64,000 nt of DNA, taken from positions 1 through 64,000 of the forward strand of contig JADLDK010000028.1 in assembly GCA_020846715.1 (NCBI GenBank). The letters are read 5' to 3'. Positions within the stretch are counted from its first letter, which is position 1. Every line of letters starts with the position of its first letter. This stretch comes from Armatimonadota bacterium (GTDB lineage: Bacteria > Armatimonadota > UBA5829 > DSUL01). The position numbers and the translations under genes are program-made. Shown here in pieces: positions 53,152 to 61,851 of the stretch. The notes beneath the pieces were generated by a model. The model made no database searches. It was given only the letters and a program-made list of their open reading frames with translations, and had not been told where the DNA came from.

Positions 53152-54008
53152 TAAAGGGCGCTCCGCTCTGGCAGGCCTGAAGCCACTGCGCGCCAAACAT
53201 CCGAGAAGTCTTCCGTAGCGCGCTCTGCTGCTTCACGAGTCGGGAAAATCCCAAACACCGCAGACCCGCTCCCGCACAAAAGCGCCCCCCGTGCACCGGC
53301 CCGCTCCAGACGGGCTTTCAGGTCTGCAATCTCCGGAAAACGACTGAACACTGCCATCTCGAAGTCGTTGCCCAGGAGACCGGGCACAGCATCGCTATCC
53401 CCGCTTTCAAGCGCCTGAGCCATCCGCGCAGCAAAGTGACCTTTCCTCACGCCGCCCGCTTTGTCCAGCTCGCGATAGGCCCAGCCGGTGGGCACTCCGA
53501 CATCAGGCTTCACAATGAGAAAGTGCAGCTTCATCCGCGTGCGGACAGGTGCAAGCTCTTCCCCGCGCCCCCTGCCCCTCGCGCAGCCTCCCTCCAGAAA
53601 AAACGCGACATCAGATCCCAGAGTTGCGGCAAGGTGTCTCAGGTTCTGGCTAGACTGGCTAAAGTGAGCCGCCGCACGCAGAGCCGAGGCAGCATCCGAC
53701 GAGCCACTGCCCAGGCCAGCCTCCACGGGGATGCGTTTCCAGAGCCTTTGACTCACGCCGGAACATCCGGGCAGTGCATGCGCAGCTTTTACGACGAGAT
53801 TGTCCGCCCCGGACGGCGCAATTCCTTCTTCCAGTTTGAAGTCAAATGAACCTGGTGTTGAAGCGACTTCCAGCGTATCCGCCAGGTCTATTTCGTAGAA
53901 AACAGTATCAATATCGTGGAAGCCGTCCGGACGGGTACCGTAAACATCCAGCGCCAGGTTGACCTTGGCATAGCAGGACAGCGTGAGGGGCGTGGCGTTG
54001 ACATTCAT
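53151..54008 (-). CDS. ispE: 4-diphosphocytidyl-2-C-methyl-D-erythritol kinase
   Basis: This 285-residue GHMP kinase phosphorylates CDP-methylerythritol in the MEP pathway. YAKVNLALDVYGTRPDGFHDIDTVF opens the protein in the family manner. The ATP loop is PVEAGLGSGSSDAASALRA, FFLEGGCARGRGRGEEL follows, and the third motif is ALLCGSGSAVFGI. It is first in the ispE-nucleotidyltransferase-dxs operon. Confidence 0.95.
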   Translation of the reverse strand: MNVNATPLTLSCYAKVNLALDVYGTRPDGFHDIDTVFYEIDLADTLEVASTPGSFDFKLEEGIAPSGADNLVVKAAHALPGCSGVSQRLWKRIPVEAGLGSGSSDAASALRAAAHFSQSSQNLRHLAATLGSDVAFFLEGGCARGRGRGEELAPVRTRMKLHFLIVKPDVGVPTGWAYRELDKAGGVRKGHFAARMAQALESGDSDAVPGLLGNDFEMAVFSRFPEIADLKARLERAGARGALLCGSGSAVFGIFPTREAAERATEDFSDVWRAVASGLPERSAL

Positions 54009-54056
54009 AGGAGCAGACGCATTATAGCAGTTGCGCCTGCCACATGGAAACGATCT

Positions 54057-54788
54057 TCAGTACGTCCACGGATAGGTTGCGGCCGGTGAGAACTTCACGT
54101 TGCCGCCCTTGATCATCAGCGAAAGCACGCCCTGGTCGCCTTTCATACTCATCGCATGCAGGAAGTCAGACACAACCGGCCCACCCATCTCCTTGGCTGT
54201 CTGCCGGCTCTGGGCGGAAAATTCATTGTTCAGGACAATGCCCGGATCGTCCAGATCAACGTCCAGCCTGCCCGGGGAGAGGTAGTCGTTTGGACCGTAG
54301 ATGTGTGGCCAGAAGTGATAACTCGCCTGGAAGAACTGGGGTGGATTGGTCCCAGGAGTCTGAACAAGAACGTAACCCGTGCCCGGATCGTTGACTTTGC
54401 TGGCCTTCACGCACCAGAAGACTTTGCCAGTCTTGGCATAGGGATAGAGTGGGCCAAGGCCGTCATACTGTTTCTTGAAGTCTGTGGTTCCTGGCCACGA
54501 TTTGGGAGCGGGAGGCATGAAACCTCTAAAATCGTCCGCATACTGAGTGAGGGCGATGTAAATCTGGTGCAGATTGCTGGTACACGTCGCCAACCTTCCC
54601 CGCTCTCGCGCCTGGGCAAAGACTGGAAAGAGAATGGCCGCCAGTATAGCGATGATAGCTATGACAACCAGCAGTTCAATGAGTGTGAACCCTCGCCTGG
54701 ACTCTCGGAGCGGAATGCGCAGACTGCACGGCGCGGCTTCTGCGCGAACGAAGATGGCTCGTTTCGCACTTCGCATTTCTTGACTCAT
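54057..54788 (-). CDS. Prepilin-like protein with DUF1559-type features
   Basis: This 243-residue protein has the leader [39 protein letters not shown], shown here by its conserved parts, and processing is expected before Phe of FTLIELL. The mature part has [21 protein letters not shown] and FWCVKAS, and ends [17 protein letters not shown], close to the DUF1559-like secreted prepilins. It is a second member besides 29566-30222. The start is ATG at 54788, five bases after GGGGGA; a GTG at 54812 is less likely. It stands 48 bases downstream of ispE's start region and is probably a separate transcript. Confidence 0.82.
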   Translation of the reverse strand: MSQEMRSAKRAIFVRAEAAPCSLRIPLRESRRGFTLIELLVVIAIIAILAAILFPVFAQARERGRLATCTSNLHQIYIALTQYADDFRGFMPPAPKSWPGTTDFKKQYDGLGPLYPYAKTGKVFWCVKASKVNDPGTGYVLVQTPGTNPPQFFQASYHFWPHIYGPNDYLSPGRLDVDLDDPGIVLNNEFSAQSRQTAKEMGGPVVSDFLHAMSMKGDQGVLSLMIKGGNVKFSPAATYPWTY

Positions 54789-55076
54789 TTTAATCCCCCT
54801 GTGCCCCACCACCTCTTCATACTACTGCTGAGACTCTGCAAAGTCAATACAGAGAAAGTCTTGTGAGGGAAGCTTGAAATCTCCGGGCAGAACTTGTGAA
54901 ATACTGGACAACTTCGACACGGTCCCGGCAATCGCATGAGGCGCCGGAAGGCGCCGTCTGGAGGCAACTACTGCGTAGTGGAGACGCCGGTCTAAGCTGC
55001 GTGAGAGAGGGTTCACAGGCAAAACAAGCCCGGCGCGAAGCGCAGAATTTATCACATCTCAGACCCTTGGATTTCA

Positions 55077-55106
55077 TTGGAACTCCTGTGCAGTGTTTGC
55101 TATAAT
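55077..55106 (+). promoter_or_regulatory. Promoter of dnaA
   Basis: TTGGAA (55077-55082), an 18-base spacer and a perfect TATAAT (55101-55106) with TG one base upstream (extended -10). The region 54789-55076 before it holds no gene, and no TTATCCACA-like DnaA box was found. Confidence 0.75.
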
Positions 55107-55140
55107 TGCGGCCGGTGGAGACCATGCCGCCGCGGCAAAA

Positions 55141-55167
55141 CTTCTCCCTGCCGGACCAAGGGAGAAG
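55141..55167 (+). other. Hairpin in the dnaA leader
   Basis: CTTCTCCCT (55141-55149), a 9-base loop and AGGGAGAAG (55159-55167) form a perfect 9-base-pair stem about 30 bases before the GTG start. It has no T run. It may affect mRNA stability or translation. Confidence 0.5.
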
Positions 55168-55197
55168 GTCTGAGTAGTCGTCAGGAGAGGGGTAGGA

Positions 55198-56592
55198 GTG
55201 CGTCAGAAAAACCAGTTGCGATTCGGAGAGGAAGAGAGTCTGATTGCACTGCGCACAGCCTGGAGCCGGGCGCTTGAGGATCTGGAGCGCCAGATCAACA
55301 AGCCTCTTTTCGAAAGCTGTCTCAGCACCGTTACGCCAATCGCGATGGAAGGGGAAAACGCAGTCCTCAGCGCGACCAGCGAGTTTGCCAAGTACTGGAT
55401 TGAGAACAAGTATCTCTCGACAATCCAGCAAGCTCTGAGCGCTCATCTGGGCCTGCCAGTGAGAGTATCTGTACGGCTGGTTCAAGATCAGTCTCAGCAA
55501 GGTCCGCTGGACAATCTGGAGGCTCCAGAGCCCAGAATCGAGCGCAAGCCTGGCAAAGGTGAGCTTGAGTTTGTCCTCAACGAGCACTTCACCTTCGACA
55601 ACTTTGTTGTGGGCGCATCGAACCGGATGGCGTTCGCCGCGAGCCAGGCCGTTGCGAAATCTCCTGGCGCCAGCTACAACCCGCTGTTCATCTATGGCGG
55701 TCCGGGGCTGGGGAAAACTCATCTCCTTCAAGCGATCGGGCATTTCGTACGGAAATACCACCCGGACATGGGCATTCAGTACACGAGCGCTGAGACGTTT
55801 ACGTGTGACTATGTGGCGGCAGTCAGCGACCGCAAGACCGCACAGTTCCGGCGTCGTTATCGGAACATTGACGTATGGCTGGTGGACGACATACAGTTTC
55901 TGGCGGGCAAGGAGCGCACGAAAGAGGAGTTTTTCCACACTTTCAATTCACTGCACGAAGTCGGACGGCAGATCGTTCTCACCAGCGACAAGCCACCCAA
56001 GGAACTGGAGTTGGACTTGCGTCTGTCATCGCGCTTTGAGGCCGGCCTGGTCGTAGACGTTGCTCCGCCGGACCTCGAGACGCGCATGGCCATCATCCAG
56101 TCCAAAGCTCAGAAGCGCGACATGACCATTCCCAACGATGTTGTGCTTTACATGGCGCGTCTGATCCGCTCCAATATCCGCGCCATCGAGGGCGCTCTGC
56201 TGAGGATTCACGCCTACGCGGCGATGATGCACGAACCCGTAAGCACCGACATGGCAACGGACATCCTTGCCCGTTATTTTGAAGAACCAAAAGAGAATAT
56301 CATCACGCCAGACACTGTGCAGGAAGTCGTCGCGCGGCACTTCAGGGTGGATGTAAAAACCCTTAACAGCCCGTCAAGACAATCCGATGTCGTGATGGCG
56401 CGGCAGGTGGCAATGTACCTCATCCGCCAGCTCACGCAGTCATCGTTGCCCACTATTGGCAAAGCGTTCGGCGGCAAGGATCACTCAACAGTGCTGCACG
56501 CCATCAACAAGATCAGCAAGCTGGTGCTGCAGAACTCTCAGGTTGCGGACGATATCAGCGCTCTCAGCCGCGAGCTTCAGTCCGGCAACTGA
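55198..56592 (+). CDS. dnaA: Chromosomal replication initiator DnaA
   Basis: This 464-residue AAA+ protein opens the origin and loads the replisome. An N-terminal protein-interaction domain (LEDLERQINKPLFESCLSTV) is followed by FTFDNFVVGASNRMA, Walker A GGPGLGKTH, Walker B VWLVDDIQFL and SSRFEAGLVVDV. The C-terminal DNA-binding domain carries VVMARQVAMYLIRQLT and the signature GGKDHSTVLHAINKI. The start is GTG at 55198, seven bases after GGAGAGG. No dnaN follows; the next gene is a convergent PEP-CTERM protein. It is 24 kb from the rpmH block that normally lies beside it. Confidence 0.97.
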   Translation: MRQKNQLRFGEEESLIALRTAWSRALEDLERQINKPLFESCLSTVTPIAMEGENAVLSATSEFAKYWIENKYLSTIQQALSAHLGLPVRVSVRLVQDQSQQGPLDNLEAPEPRIERKPGKGELEFVLNEHFTFDNFVVGASNRMAFAASQAVAKSPGASYNPLFIYGGPGLGKTHLLQAIGHFVRKYHPDMGIQYTSAETFTCDYVAAVSDRKTAQFRRRYRNIDVWLVDDIQFLAGKERTKEEFFHTFNSLHEVGRQIVLTSDKPPKELELDLRLSSRFEAGLVVDVAPPDLETRMAIIQSKAQKRDMTIPNDVVLYMARLIRSNIRAIEGALLRIHAYAAMMHEPVSTDMATDILARYFEEPKENIITPDTVQEVVARHFRVDVKTLNSPSRQSDVVMARQVAMYLIRQLTQSSLPTIGKAFGGKDHSTVLHAINKISKLVLQNSQVADDISALSRELQSGN

Positions 56593-56614
56593 CCTTAGCA
56601 GCGTTTCCCCATTC

Positions 56615-56650
56615 AAAAAAAGCGCTGACCGGAATCTCTCTGGTCAGCGC
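56615..56650 (-). terminator. Intrinsic terminator of the PEP-CTERM gene
   Basis: On the minus strand GCGCTGACC (56650-56642), an 11-base loop and GGTCAGCGC (56630-56622) are followed by seven T. It also lies in the dnaA 3' region, but without a plus-strand T run. Confidence 0.85.
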
Positions 56651-56679
56651 ACAGAACTCAGGTTAGCTGTAGAGCTGGA

Positions 56680-57432
56680 CTACTTGCGGCGCCGGAACAT
56701 TGTCCCGGCAAATCCGACGAGCCCGGCGCCCAGAGCCAGCATGCTGGCGGGCTCGGGGGTGACGAAGGTGATATCGTCGTAGTACATTCCCGCGCCGTTG
56801 TTCGAGAGGCCGCTGCCAATACGAACAAACGTCAGCGGATAGGTATTTGCGGCAGGCAGAGTAATGTCGGCAAAGAGGTTGCCATCCAGCCACATCTGGA
56901 AGTGGCCATCCCCGCCCTGCTTAATACGCGCTGTATGCCAGCCAACCGAACGTGAGAAGCCGGTGTTGAACCAGCCGGCTGCCGGAGGCGTGCCACCATA
57001 GAGAATGCGTGCGTTGTACTGAGCTGTATTGGCAGGCGCTGCATTGTAGTTGCCAATGGCAAAGAGCTGTTGCAGTGTCCCACTTATGCCGCCACTGGAG
57101 TAGCTGCCCAGCTGGATCCAGTTCCTCTGGCCGGTATTGATGGCGGTGTCGTAGAAGCTCCAGGACAGATCCCAGTCCTTCTCGGCGTTGTTAATCTGAT
57201 GCCAGATGTAGCCGATTGGTGCAGACCCAGTAGGAGCAGATGCAATAAGAGCGCTGTGAGTCGGGCTCACAGACTGGTCTGATGATATAGCCACCCCAAA
57301 CGCACCGGCATTCACCTCGTTCCACGCACCGAGGCCACTTTCAAAGTCCTCAGTCCACGTGAAGGACGCGGCGCTTGCAGAAACCGCCGAAGCGACTATC
57401 AGTGCGGCGCCCAAAGCGAAGAGACGTCTCAT
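56680..57432 (-). CDS. PEP-CTERM protein with a LamG/PEP-type beta-sandwich
   Basis: This 250-residue exported protein has a signal peptide (LFALGAALIVASAVSASA). The body is a jelly-roll-like domain (FTWTEDFESGLGAWNEVN, WDLSWSFYDT, GWHTARIKQGGDGHFQMWLDG, MYYDDITFV) of LamG-like outline, perhaps binding a polysaccharide. The tail is a complete sorting signal: TPEPAS, a hydrophobic helix and FRRRK. GGAG precedes the ATG. A long hairpin-rich leader lies upstream. No exosortase gene is in the window. Confidence 0.85.
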   Translation of the reverse strand: MRRLFALGAALIVASAVSASAASFTWTEDFESGLGAWNEVNAGAFGVAISSDQSVSPTHSALIASAPTGSAPIGYIWHQINNAEKDWDLSWSFYDTAINTGQRNWIQLGSYSSGGISGTLQQLFAIGNYNAAPANTAQYNARILYGGTPPAAGWFNTGFSRSVGWHTARIKQGGDGHFQMWLDGNLFADITLPAANTYPLTFVRIGSGLSNNGAGMYYDDITFVTPEPASMLALGAGLVGFAGTMFRRRK

Positions 57433-57452
57433 AGGTTTTCTCCTTCTACATC

Positions 57453-57597
57453 AGGGCAGCTTGGTGCCCTTGTTTATTCAGGGCTCCGTTCGCAGCCCCC
57501 ACATACGGAGAGATCGTTGTCTCTCCTCCGGGCAGCTCTCAAAGGACGCCACTCCGGTGTTTCCTCATTGAATGCGGCCGGACAATCGGCCTTCGCA
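57453..57597 (-). other. Hairpin-rich leader of the PEP-CTERM gene
   Basis: Four successive inverted repeats occur upstream of the gene. They are AGGGCA/TGCCCT (57453-57470), GGGCT/AGCCC (57479-57499), GGAGAGA/TCTCTCC (57507-57526) and a compound stem with TGCG plus GCCG arms (57573-57597). They may form a structured mRNA leader. It matches no riboswitch class I can name. A weak 82-codon frame, 57474-57722 minus, covers the same place. Confidence 0.35.
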
Positions 57598-58019
57598 GCC
57601 GGATTAACGGCCACACGAATCGGGCATGGCTGGCTTTCTTGCCACCTGCCACGCACCCGGGACTTGCGCCAGCGATCTCCCTCGGCCCGAAAAAGACATC
57701 GGAGCCAACCGTGGAAGCTCACACCTCCATGCGAACTGCTGGAAACCGGGGCGGATGATACAGGCAGGCCTCTCAGGCCACCTTGCCCTGGACCTCTAGC
57801 GGGTCTTCTGAAGAGAAACAGATTGGAACACGCCGCCGCACATCACTGCGTCACCGGTTCCGCTGATTTTCCCACATTTATTGTCTTATATTCTGCCGGC
57901 CTTGTCAACGCATCGCGCCAATTTAGGTATATTCTACAGGCTGGCGAGTGTGGTGGTGGGCGTTTGACACGATGCGGGCGCATGGCTAAGATGATCGAAA
58001 GCGGTTTAGTTTAACGGGT
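57598..58019 (+). other. Intergenic region before translin
   Basis: These 420 bases hold no supported gene. A plus-strand frame of 165 codons (57517-58014) crosses it but has low-complexity Arg/Pro-rich content without motifs. Promoters of the two divergent flanking genes presumably lie here. Confidence 0.35.
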
Positions 58020-58652
58020 ATGGACCAACTCAGAGCTATTGCAGAGAAGCTCCGGCAGACGCTGGAGGACAAGAATACGGTGCGGGAACAGGCGCTGAAA
58101 CTCTCTCGCGAGGCTATCCGGTGCTCCGCAAACTCCATCCGCGCAACGCACCGCAGCCAGTGGGATGAGGCAGAAACTTTGTTGGCCGAGTCCAGGCGGC
58201 GCGTGCGGGAGTGTCAGGAGCTGTTGCAAGACCACCAGGACATCTACTACGCGGGTTATACGCAGGATGCTCAGAAAGAGTACGCGGAAGCAGAGCTGGC
58301 AATGGCGATAATGCGCGGGAATCCCCTCAAGAGCGCGGAGGAGCTTGAAGTGGAGGCCGCCCCGTATCTGAACGCGCTTGGAGAGGCGATTGGCGAGACG
58401 CGGCGGCATGTGCTGGACGTCATGCGCAAGGGCGATCTCGCGCGAGCAGAAAAGCTGCTGGATATTATGGATGAAGCGTACTACACTCTTGTGACATTCG
58501 ACTATCCGGACGCCATTACAAACGGACTGAGGCGCACGACAGATATGGTGCGCGGTGTGCTGGAGCGCACACGCAGCGATCTAACGGTCAGCATGCAACA
58601 GCGGGAGTTGGAGAAGACGATTGCTGAGGCGGTGAGCAAACTGGAACGCTAG
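58020..58652 (+). CDS. Translin-family protein
   Basis: This 210-residue all-helical protein is of the translin superfamily, which binds single-stranded RNA or DNA and in eukaryotes forms an octameric ring. REQALKLSREAIRCSANSIRATHR and AGYTQDAQKEYAEAELAMAI are followed by VDYPDAIT-like FDYPDAITNGLRRTTDMVRGVLERTRSDLT, the typical C-terminal signature. Carboxylates in the C-half could form an RNase site as in TRAX, but this is not certain. It lies between a PEP-CTERM gene and the CCA-adding-type gene, so RNA metabolism fits. It is followed by a terminator. Confidence 0.85.
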   Translation: MDQLRAIAEKLRQTLEDKNTVREQALKLSREAIRCSANSIRATHRSQWDEAETLLAESRRRVRECQELLQDHQDIYYAGYTQDAQKEYAEAELAMAIMRGNPLKSAEELEVEAAPYLNALGEAIGETRRHVLDVMRKGDLARAEKLLDIMDEAYYTLVTFDYPDAITNGLRRTTDMVRGVLERTRSDLTVSMQQRELEKTIAEAVSKLER

Positions 58653-58680
58653 GTTGCGCTTTGCGCCTGGGCAAGGTTTG

Positions 58681-58730
58681 GACGGCCGGTTACCGCGCGT
58701 GGAAATGACGCCTGGCAGCCGGTCTTTTTT
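58681..58730 (+). terminator. Imperfect intrinsic terminator after the translin gene
   Basis: CCGG and CGCGT segments (58686-58700) pair with ACGC and CCGG (58708-58722) through a long imperfect stem, followed by six T (58725-58730). Confidence 0.5.
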
Positions 58731-58770
58731 CTGCTTTTTCGGCTGAGACAAATACGGCGGCAGAAATGAC

Positions 58771-60150
58771 ATGATCGATCAGACAATCGCGACAATTCGG
58801 CAGGCGACAGACAACGATCAGTTACGCGACAAGCTGTTTCTGGTAGGAGGTTTACTGCGCGACCTTGCTCTGGGACTGACGCCGGAGCAGGACGTGGACA
58901 TTGTCTGTTTGACTGATGCTCTGGGCGTAGCTGAGCATCTTTTCAACGCGGGCGTTACAGACCATTCCCCGGTACTGTATCCGCGCTTCGGCACAGCTAT
59001 GGTCACGGTGAAAGGGATTCCGGTAGAGCTGGCGACTGCGCGGCGAGAGTCTTACAGCCCACAAAGCCGCAAGCCTGTCGTGGACCCCGCAACGTTGCAC
59101 GAGGACGTGTTGCGCCGGGACTTCACAGTGAACACTCTTCTGCGCAATCTCCACACGCGCGAGGAACTGGATCTGACCGGCAGGGCTTTTGCGGACCTGC
59201 AGGCCAGAATCATCCGGACTCCACTGAATCCGCTGGACACGTTTACTGATGACCCTTTGCGTATGCTGCGGGCAGTCAGGTTTGCGGCAAAACTGGGCTT
59301 CGAGATCGAAAAGCAGACCGAAGACGCGCTGCGGGCATCTGTGGAGAGACTTGCGATTATCAGCAGGGAAAGGATACAGGAAGAGTTCTCGAAGACACTG
59401 ATGCTGGCTCAGAATACGCGGGGGCTGGAGATACTGCGAGAAACGGGACTGCTCCAGGAGTTTGCTCCTGAGCTGGCACAAATGTACGGCGTCACGCAGA
59501 ACGAGTTTCACCTGTACGACGTGTGGACACACACTCTCAAGGCCGTTGACAACCTGCCGGAAAGCGCTGATCTGACACTGAGACTCGGCACGCTTTTTCA
59601 CGACATCGGCAAGCCTTCAACTCGCACGGAAGATGACTCTGGCGTCCACTTCTACGGGCATCAGCATGTCGGGGCGGAGATGACGCGCACTGTTTTGCAG
59701 CGGCTCAAATACTCCAATGACTTGATCCAGAAAGTGGAGCGGCTGGTGGACAAGCACATGCGCATCGGCGAATACAACAAAGAGTGGTCGGACTCGGCGG
59801 TGCGACGCCTTGTGCGCGATCTGGGCGAGCAGATGGAGGAGTTGTTCGTCCTCTCTGACGCTGACAAGGCCGCCTGCAACCCGGAACACTTCTATCTCGA
59901 TTCTTCCGTCGTGCGAGAGCGTGTGGAGCATGTGCAGGCAGAACAGGATTACAGACGCGTTCAGAGCCCTCTGGACGGAAGAGAGATTATGCAGCTTGCA
60001 GGTATTGGCCCGGGGCCAAAGGTTGGCCAGTACAAAGAGGCGCTGATCAATGAGATGCTGGAGGGGCGTCTGTCACCGGATGACACGCCCAAAGCGCGCA
60101 GCATCCTGAAGCAACTGGTGGAGAAAGATCATGGCGGCCAGGACAACTAA
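58771..60150 (+). CDS. tRNA nucleotidyltransferase/poly(A) polymerase family protein with HD domain
   Basis: This 459-residue class II nucleotidyltransferase probably adds or repairs the tRNA 3' CCA end. The head domain has FLVGGLLRDLALGL and DVDIVCL (catalytic carboxylates), RRDFTVNTLL and DPLRMLRAVRFAAKLGFEI. ERIQEEFSKTLM leads to the neck. An HD phosphohydrolase domain follows: TLFHDIGKPSTR, then GHQHVGAE and DKHMRIGEY. The C-terminus has LDGREIMQLAGIGPGPKVGQ. CCA-adding, A-adding or poly(A) activity cannot be separated by reading. It overlaps smpB by 20 bases. Confidence 0.88.
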   Translation: MIDQTIATIRQATDNDQLRDKLFLVGGLLRDLALGLTPEQDVDIVCLTDALGVAEHLFNAGVTDHSPVLYPRFGTAMVTVKGIPVELATARRESYSPQSRKPVVDPATLHEDVLRRDFTVNTLLRNLHTREELDLTGRAFADLQARIIRTPLNPLDTFTDDPLRMLRAVRFAAKLGFEIEKQTEDALRASVERLAIISRERIQEEFSKTLMLAQNTRGLEILRETGLLQEFAPELAQMYGVTQNEFHLYDVWTHTLKAVDNLPESADLTLRLGTLFHDIGKPSTRTEDDSGVHFYGHQHVGAEMTRTVLQRLKYSNDLIQKVERLVDKHMRIGEYNKEWSDSAVRRLVRDLGEQMEELFVLSDADKAACNPEHFYLDSSVVRERVEHVQAEQDYRRVQSPLDGREIMQLAGIGPGPKVGQYKEALINEMLEGRLSPDDTPKARSILKQLVEKDHGGQDN

Positions 60151-60601
60151 GGCAGCGGCCCGGACGGGCACACCCTCAATTGAAAACCGCAAAGCGCGTC
60201 ACGAGTATTTCATTGACGACTCTTTTGAGGCGGGTATCGCGCTGGCGGGCTCGGAGGTCAAATCACTCCGGCAGGGCAACGCCAGCCTGCAGGACAGCTA
60301 TTGTCAGATCCGAAACGGCGAAATCTGGCTGGAAAACATGTACATCCAGCCTTACCGGGAAGCGAACCGTTGGAACGTTGAAGAGAGACGACCTCGCAAG
60401 TTGCTCGTGCGCAAAGGGGACATCCTGCGCTGGCAGCAAAAATCGCAGGAGAAGGGCATCGCTCTCATCCCACTCAAACTGTACTTTACGCGCGGATGGG
60501 CTAAAGTTCAGATTGGAGTGGCGCGAGGTAAAAAGCAGTACGACAAACGCGACGCTATCAAGGAGCGCGATATTCAGCGCGACGTGAGATGGGGAGAGTA
60601 G
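60131..60601 (+). CDS. smpB: SsrA-binding protein SmpB
   Basis: This 156-residue partner of tmRNA in trans-translation rescues stalled ribosomes. Family marks are ENRKARHEYFIDDSFEAGIALAGSEVKSLR by its conserved core, LQDSYCQI, YREANRWN, RKLLVRKGDI and the tail KKQYDKRDAIKERDIQRDVRW. The ATG lies in the last 20 bases of the preceding gene, indicating coupling. No tmRNA gene is recognisable in the 148 bases that follow. Confidence 0.96.
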   Translation: MAARTTKAAARTGTPSIENRKARHEYFIDDSFEAGIALAGSEVKSLRQGNASLQDSYCQIRNGEIWLENMYIQPYREANRWNVEERRPRKLLVRKGDILRWQQKSQEKGIALIPLKLYFTRGWAKVQIGVARGKKQYDKRDAIKERDIQRDVRWGE

Positions 60602-60749
60602 CCAGGCAGGCGGCCTTGAGCATGCAAGAAAAGCCTGTAAGACGCCCTAATGTCGCACCTGGAGGGCGCGAGGATGTGAGGGCACGCGCATTAGTGGAAT
60701 ACTCTTGTAGCCCGCATTGCTCTGAGAATCCGCGGGCGCTGGATAGTCT

Positions 60750-61682
60750 ATGAATCATGCACTGGTTACCGGCGGAGCCGGATTTCTGGGATCACATCTG
60801 GGGGATTTGCTGCTGGAGCGCGGATGGCGCGTGACGGTGATGGACAATCTCATCACTGGCGACACTCGCAACATCGCACACAATGTTGACAATCCCAACT
60901 TTCGATTTATCCACTACGACGTCACGAACTATCTGTTCGTACCGGACAAACTGGATGCGGTGTTCCACTTTGCCTCTCCAGCCAGCCCGATAGACTATCT
61001 CCAGCTTCCAATCCAAACGCTCAAAGTAGGCTCATTGGGAACACACAAAGCGCTCGGGCTGGCGAAAGCTCATGGCGCGCGTTTTCTGCTGGCCTCAACG
61101 TCAGAGGTCTATGGTGACCCTCTGGTACACCCGCAGACAGAGGACTACTGGGGCAATGTTAACCCGGTCGGCCCGCGCGGCGTTTACGATGAGGCCAAGC
61201 GCTTCGCCGAAGCCATGACCATGGCGTACCACAGGTTTCACGGCGTAGATACCAAGATCGTGCGAATCTTCAACACTTACGGCCCGCGCATGCGCCTCAA
61301 TGACGGGCGCGTCGTGCCAGCTTTTGTCGGGCAGGCGCTGCGTGGCGAGGAGTTGACTGTTTTCGGGGACGGCTCTCAGACCCGCAGCTTCTGCTACGTC
61401 AGCGACCTGATCGAAGGCATTTACCGCCTGGCAATGAGCGAAGAAAACAACCCGACCAACATTGGCAACCCCTCTGAGATGACAGTGCTGGATTTCGCCA
61501 AAGCCATCAGGAAAGCGACCGGTTCCAATAGCAATATCATTTTTCAAGAGCTGCCAGTGGATGACCCCAAAGTGCGCCAGCCCGACATCTCCAAGGCGCG
61601 CCGGCTACTGGACTGGGAGCCGGAGATACCGCTGGAAGAAGGCATCCGGCGGACTATCGACTACTTCAGGGACAAGGTCTGA
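60750..61682 (+). CDS. UDP-glucuronate decarboxylase (UDP-xylose synthase)
   Basis: This 310-residue extended short-chain dehydrogenase converts UDP-glucuronate to UDP-xylose with bound NAD. The fold starts [17 protein letters not shown]. The active site has [24 protein letters not shown] in outline and the Tyr-Lys pair in [33 protein letters not shown] and [17 protein letters not shown] are also family marks. The match with UXS is stronger than with epimerases. Its role is probably in surface polysaccharide. Confidence 0.92.
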   Translation: MNHALVTGGAGFLGSHLGDLLLERGWRVTVMDNLITGDTRNIAHNVDNPNFRFIHYDVTNYLFVPDKLDAVFHFASPASPIDYLQLPIQTLKVGSLGTHKALGLAKAHGARFLLASTSEVYGDPLVHPQTEDYWGNVNPVGPRGVYDEAKRFAEAMTMAYHRFHGVDTKIVRIFNTYGPRMRLNDGRVVPAFVGQALRGEELTVFGDGSQTRSFCYVSDLIEGIYRLAMSEENNPTNIGNPSEMTVLDFAKAIRKATGSNSNIIFQELPVDDPKVRQPDISKARRLLDWEPEIPLEEGIRRTIDYFRDKV

Positions 61683-61805
61683 AGCGCCCGCCTTCGCCGC
61701 GCTCGGAAAGCAGGCTGCGGACTTCCGAGCTCCGAAAACCTTCAGCTCCACGTGTCACGATACACAGGAGTCAGATGAGGCAGTGGCCGAGTCCCGGGAA
61801 AAGAA

Positions 61806-61820
61806 TGATAATAGTTACTA
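61806..61820 (+). promoter_or_regulatory. Possible Fur-family operator
   Basis: TGATAATAGTTACTA is a partial palindrome similar to Fur/Zur/PerR boxes (TGATAAT-N-ATTATCA, four of seven positions in the right arm). It lies 32 bases before the Fur-family gene and could be an autoregulatory site. Confidence 0.3.
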
Positions 61821-61851
61821 CACTCGTAGAGGAAATCGCCGCAGCACCGAC

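Noticed and set aside
54844-55938. 364-codon minus-strand frame antisense to dnaA and its promoter
   Set aside because: It mirrors the conserved dnaA coding frame; its product is low in motifs and has no ribosome site.
57517-58014. 165-codon plus-strand frame upstream of translin
   Set aside because: Arg/Pro-rich, no motif, no ribosome site, and it overlaps the hairpin leader of the opposite gene.
60602-60749. tmRNA gene next to smpB
   Set aside because: No Ala-tRNA-like ends or tag-peptide frame could be recognised in this interval.
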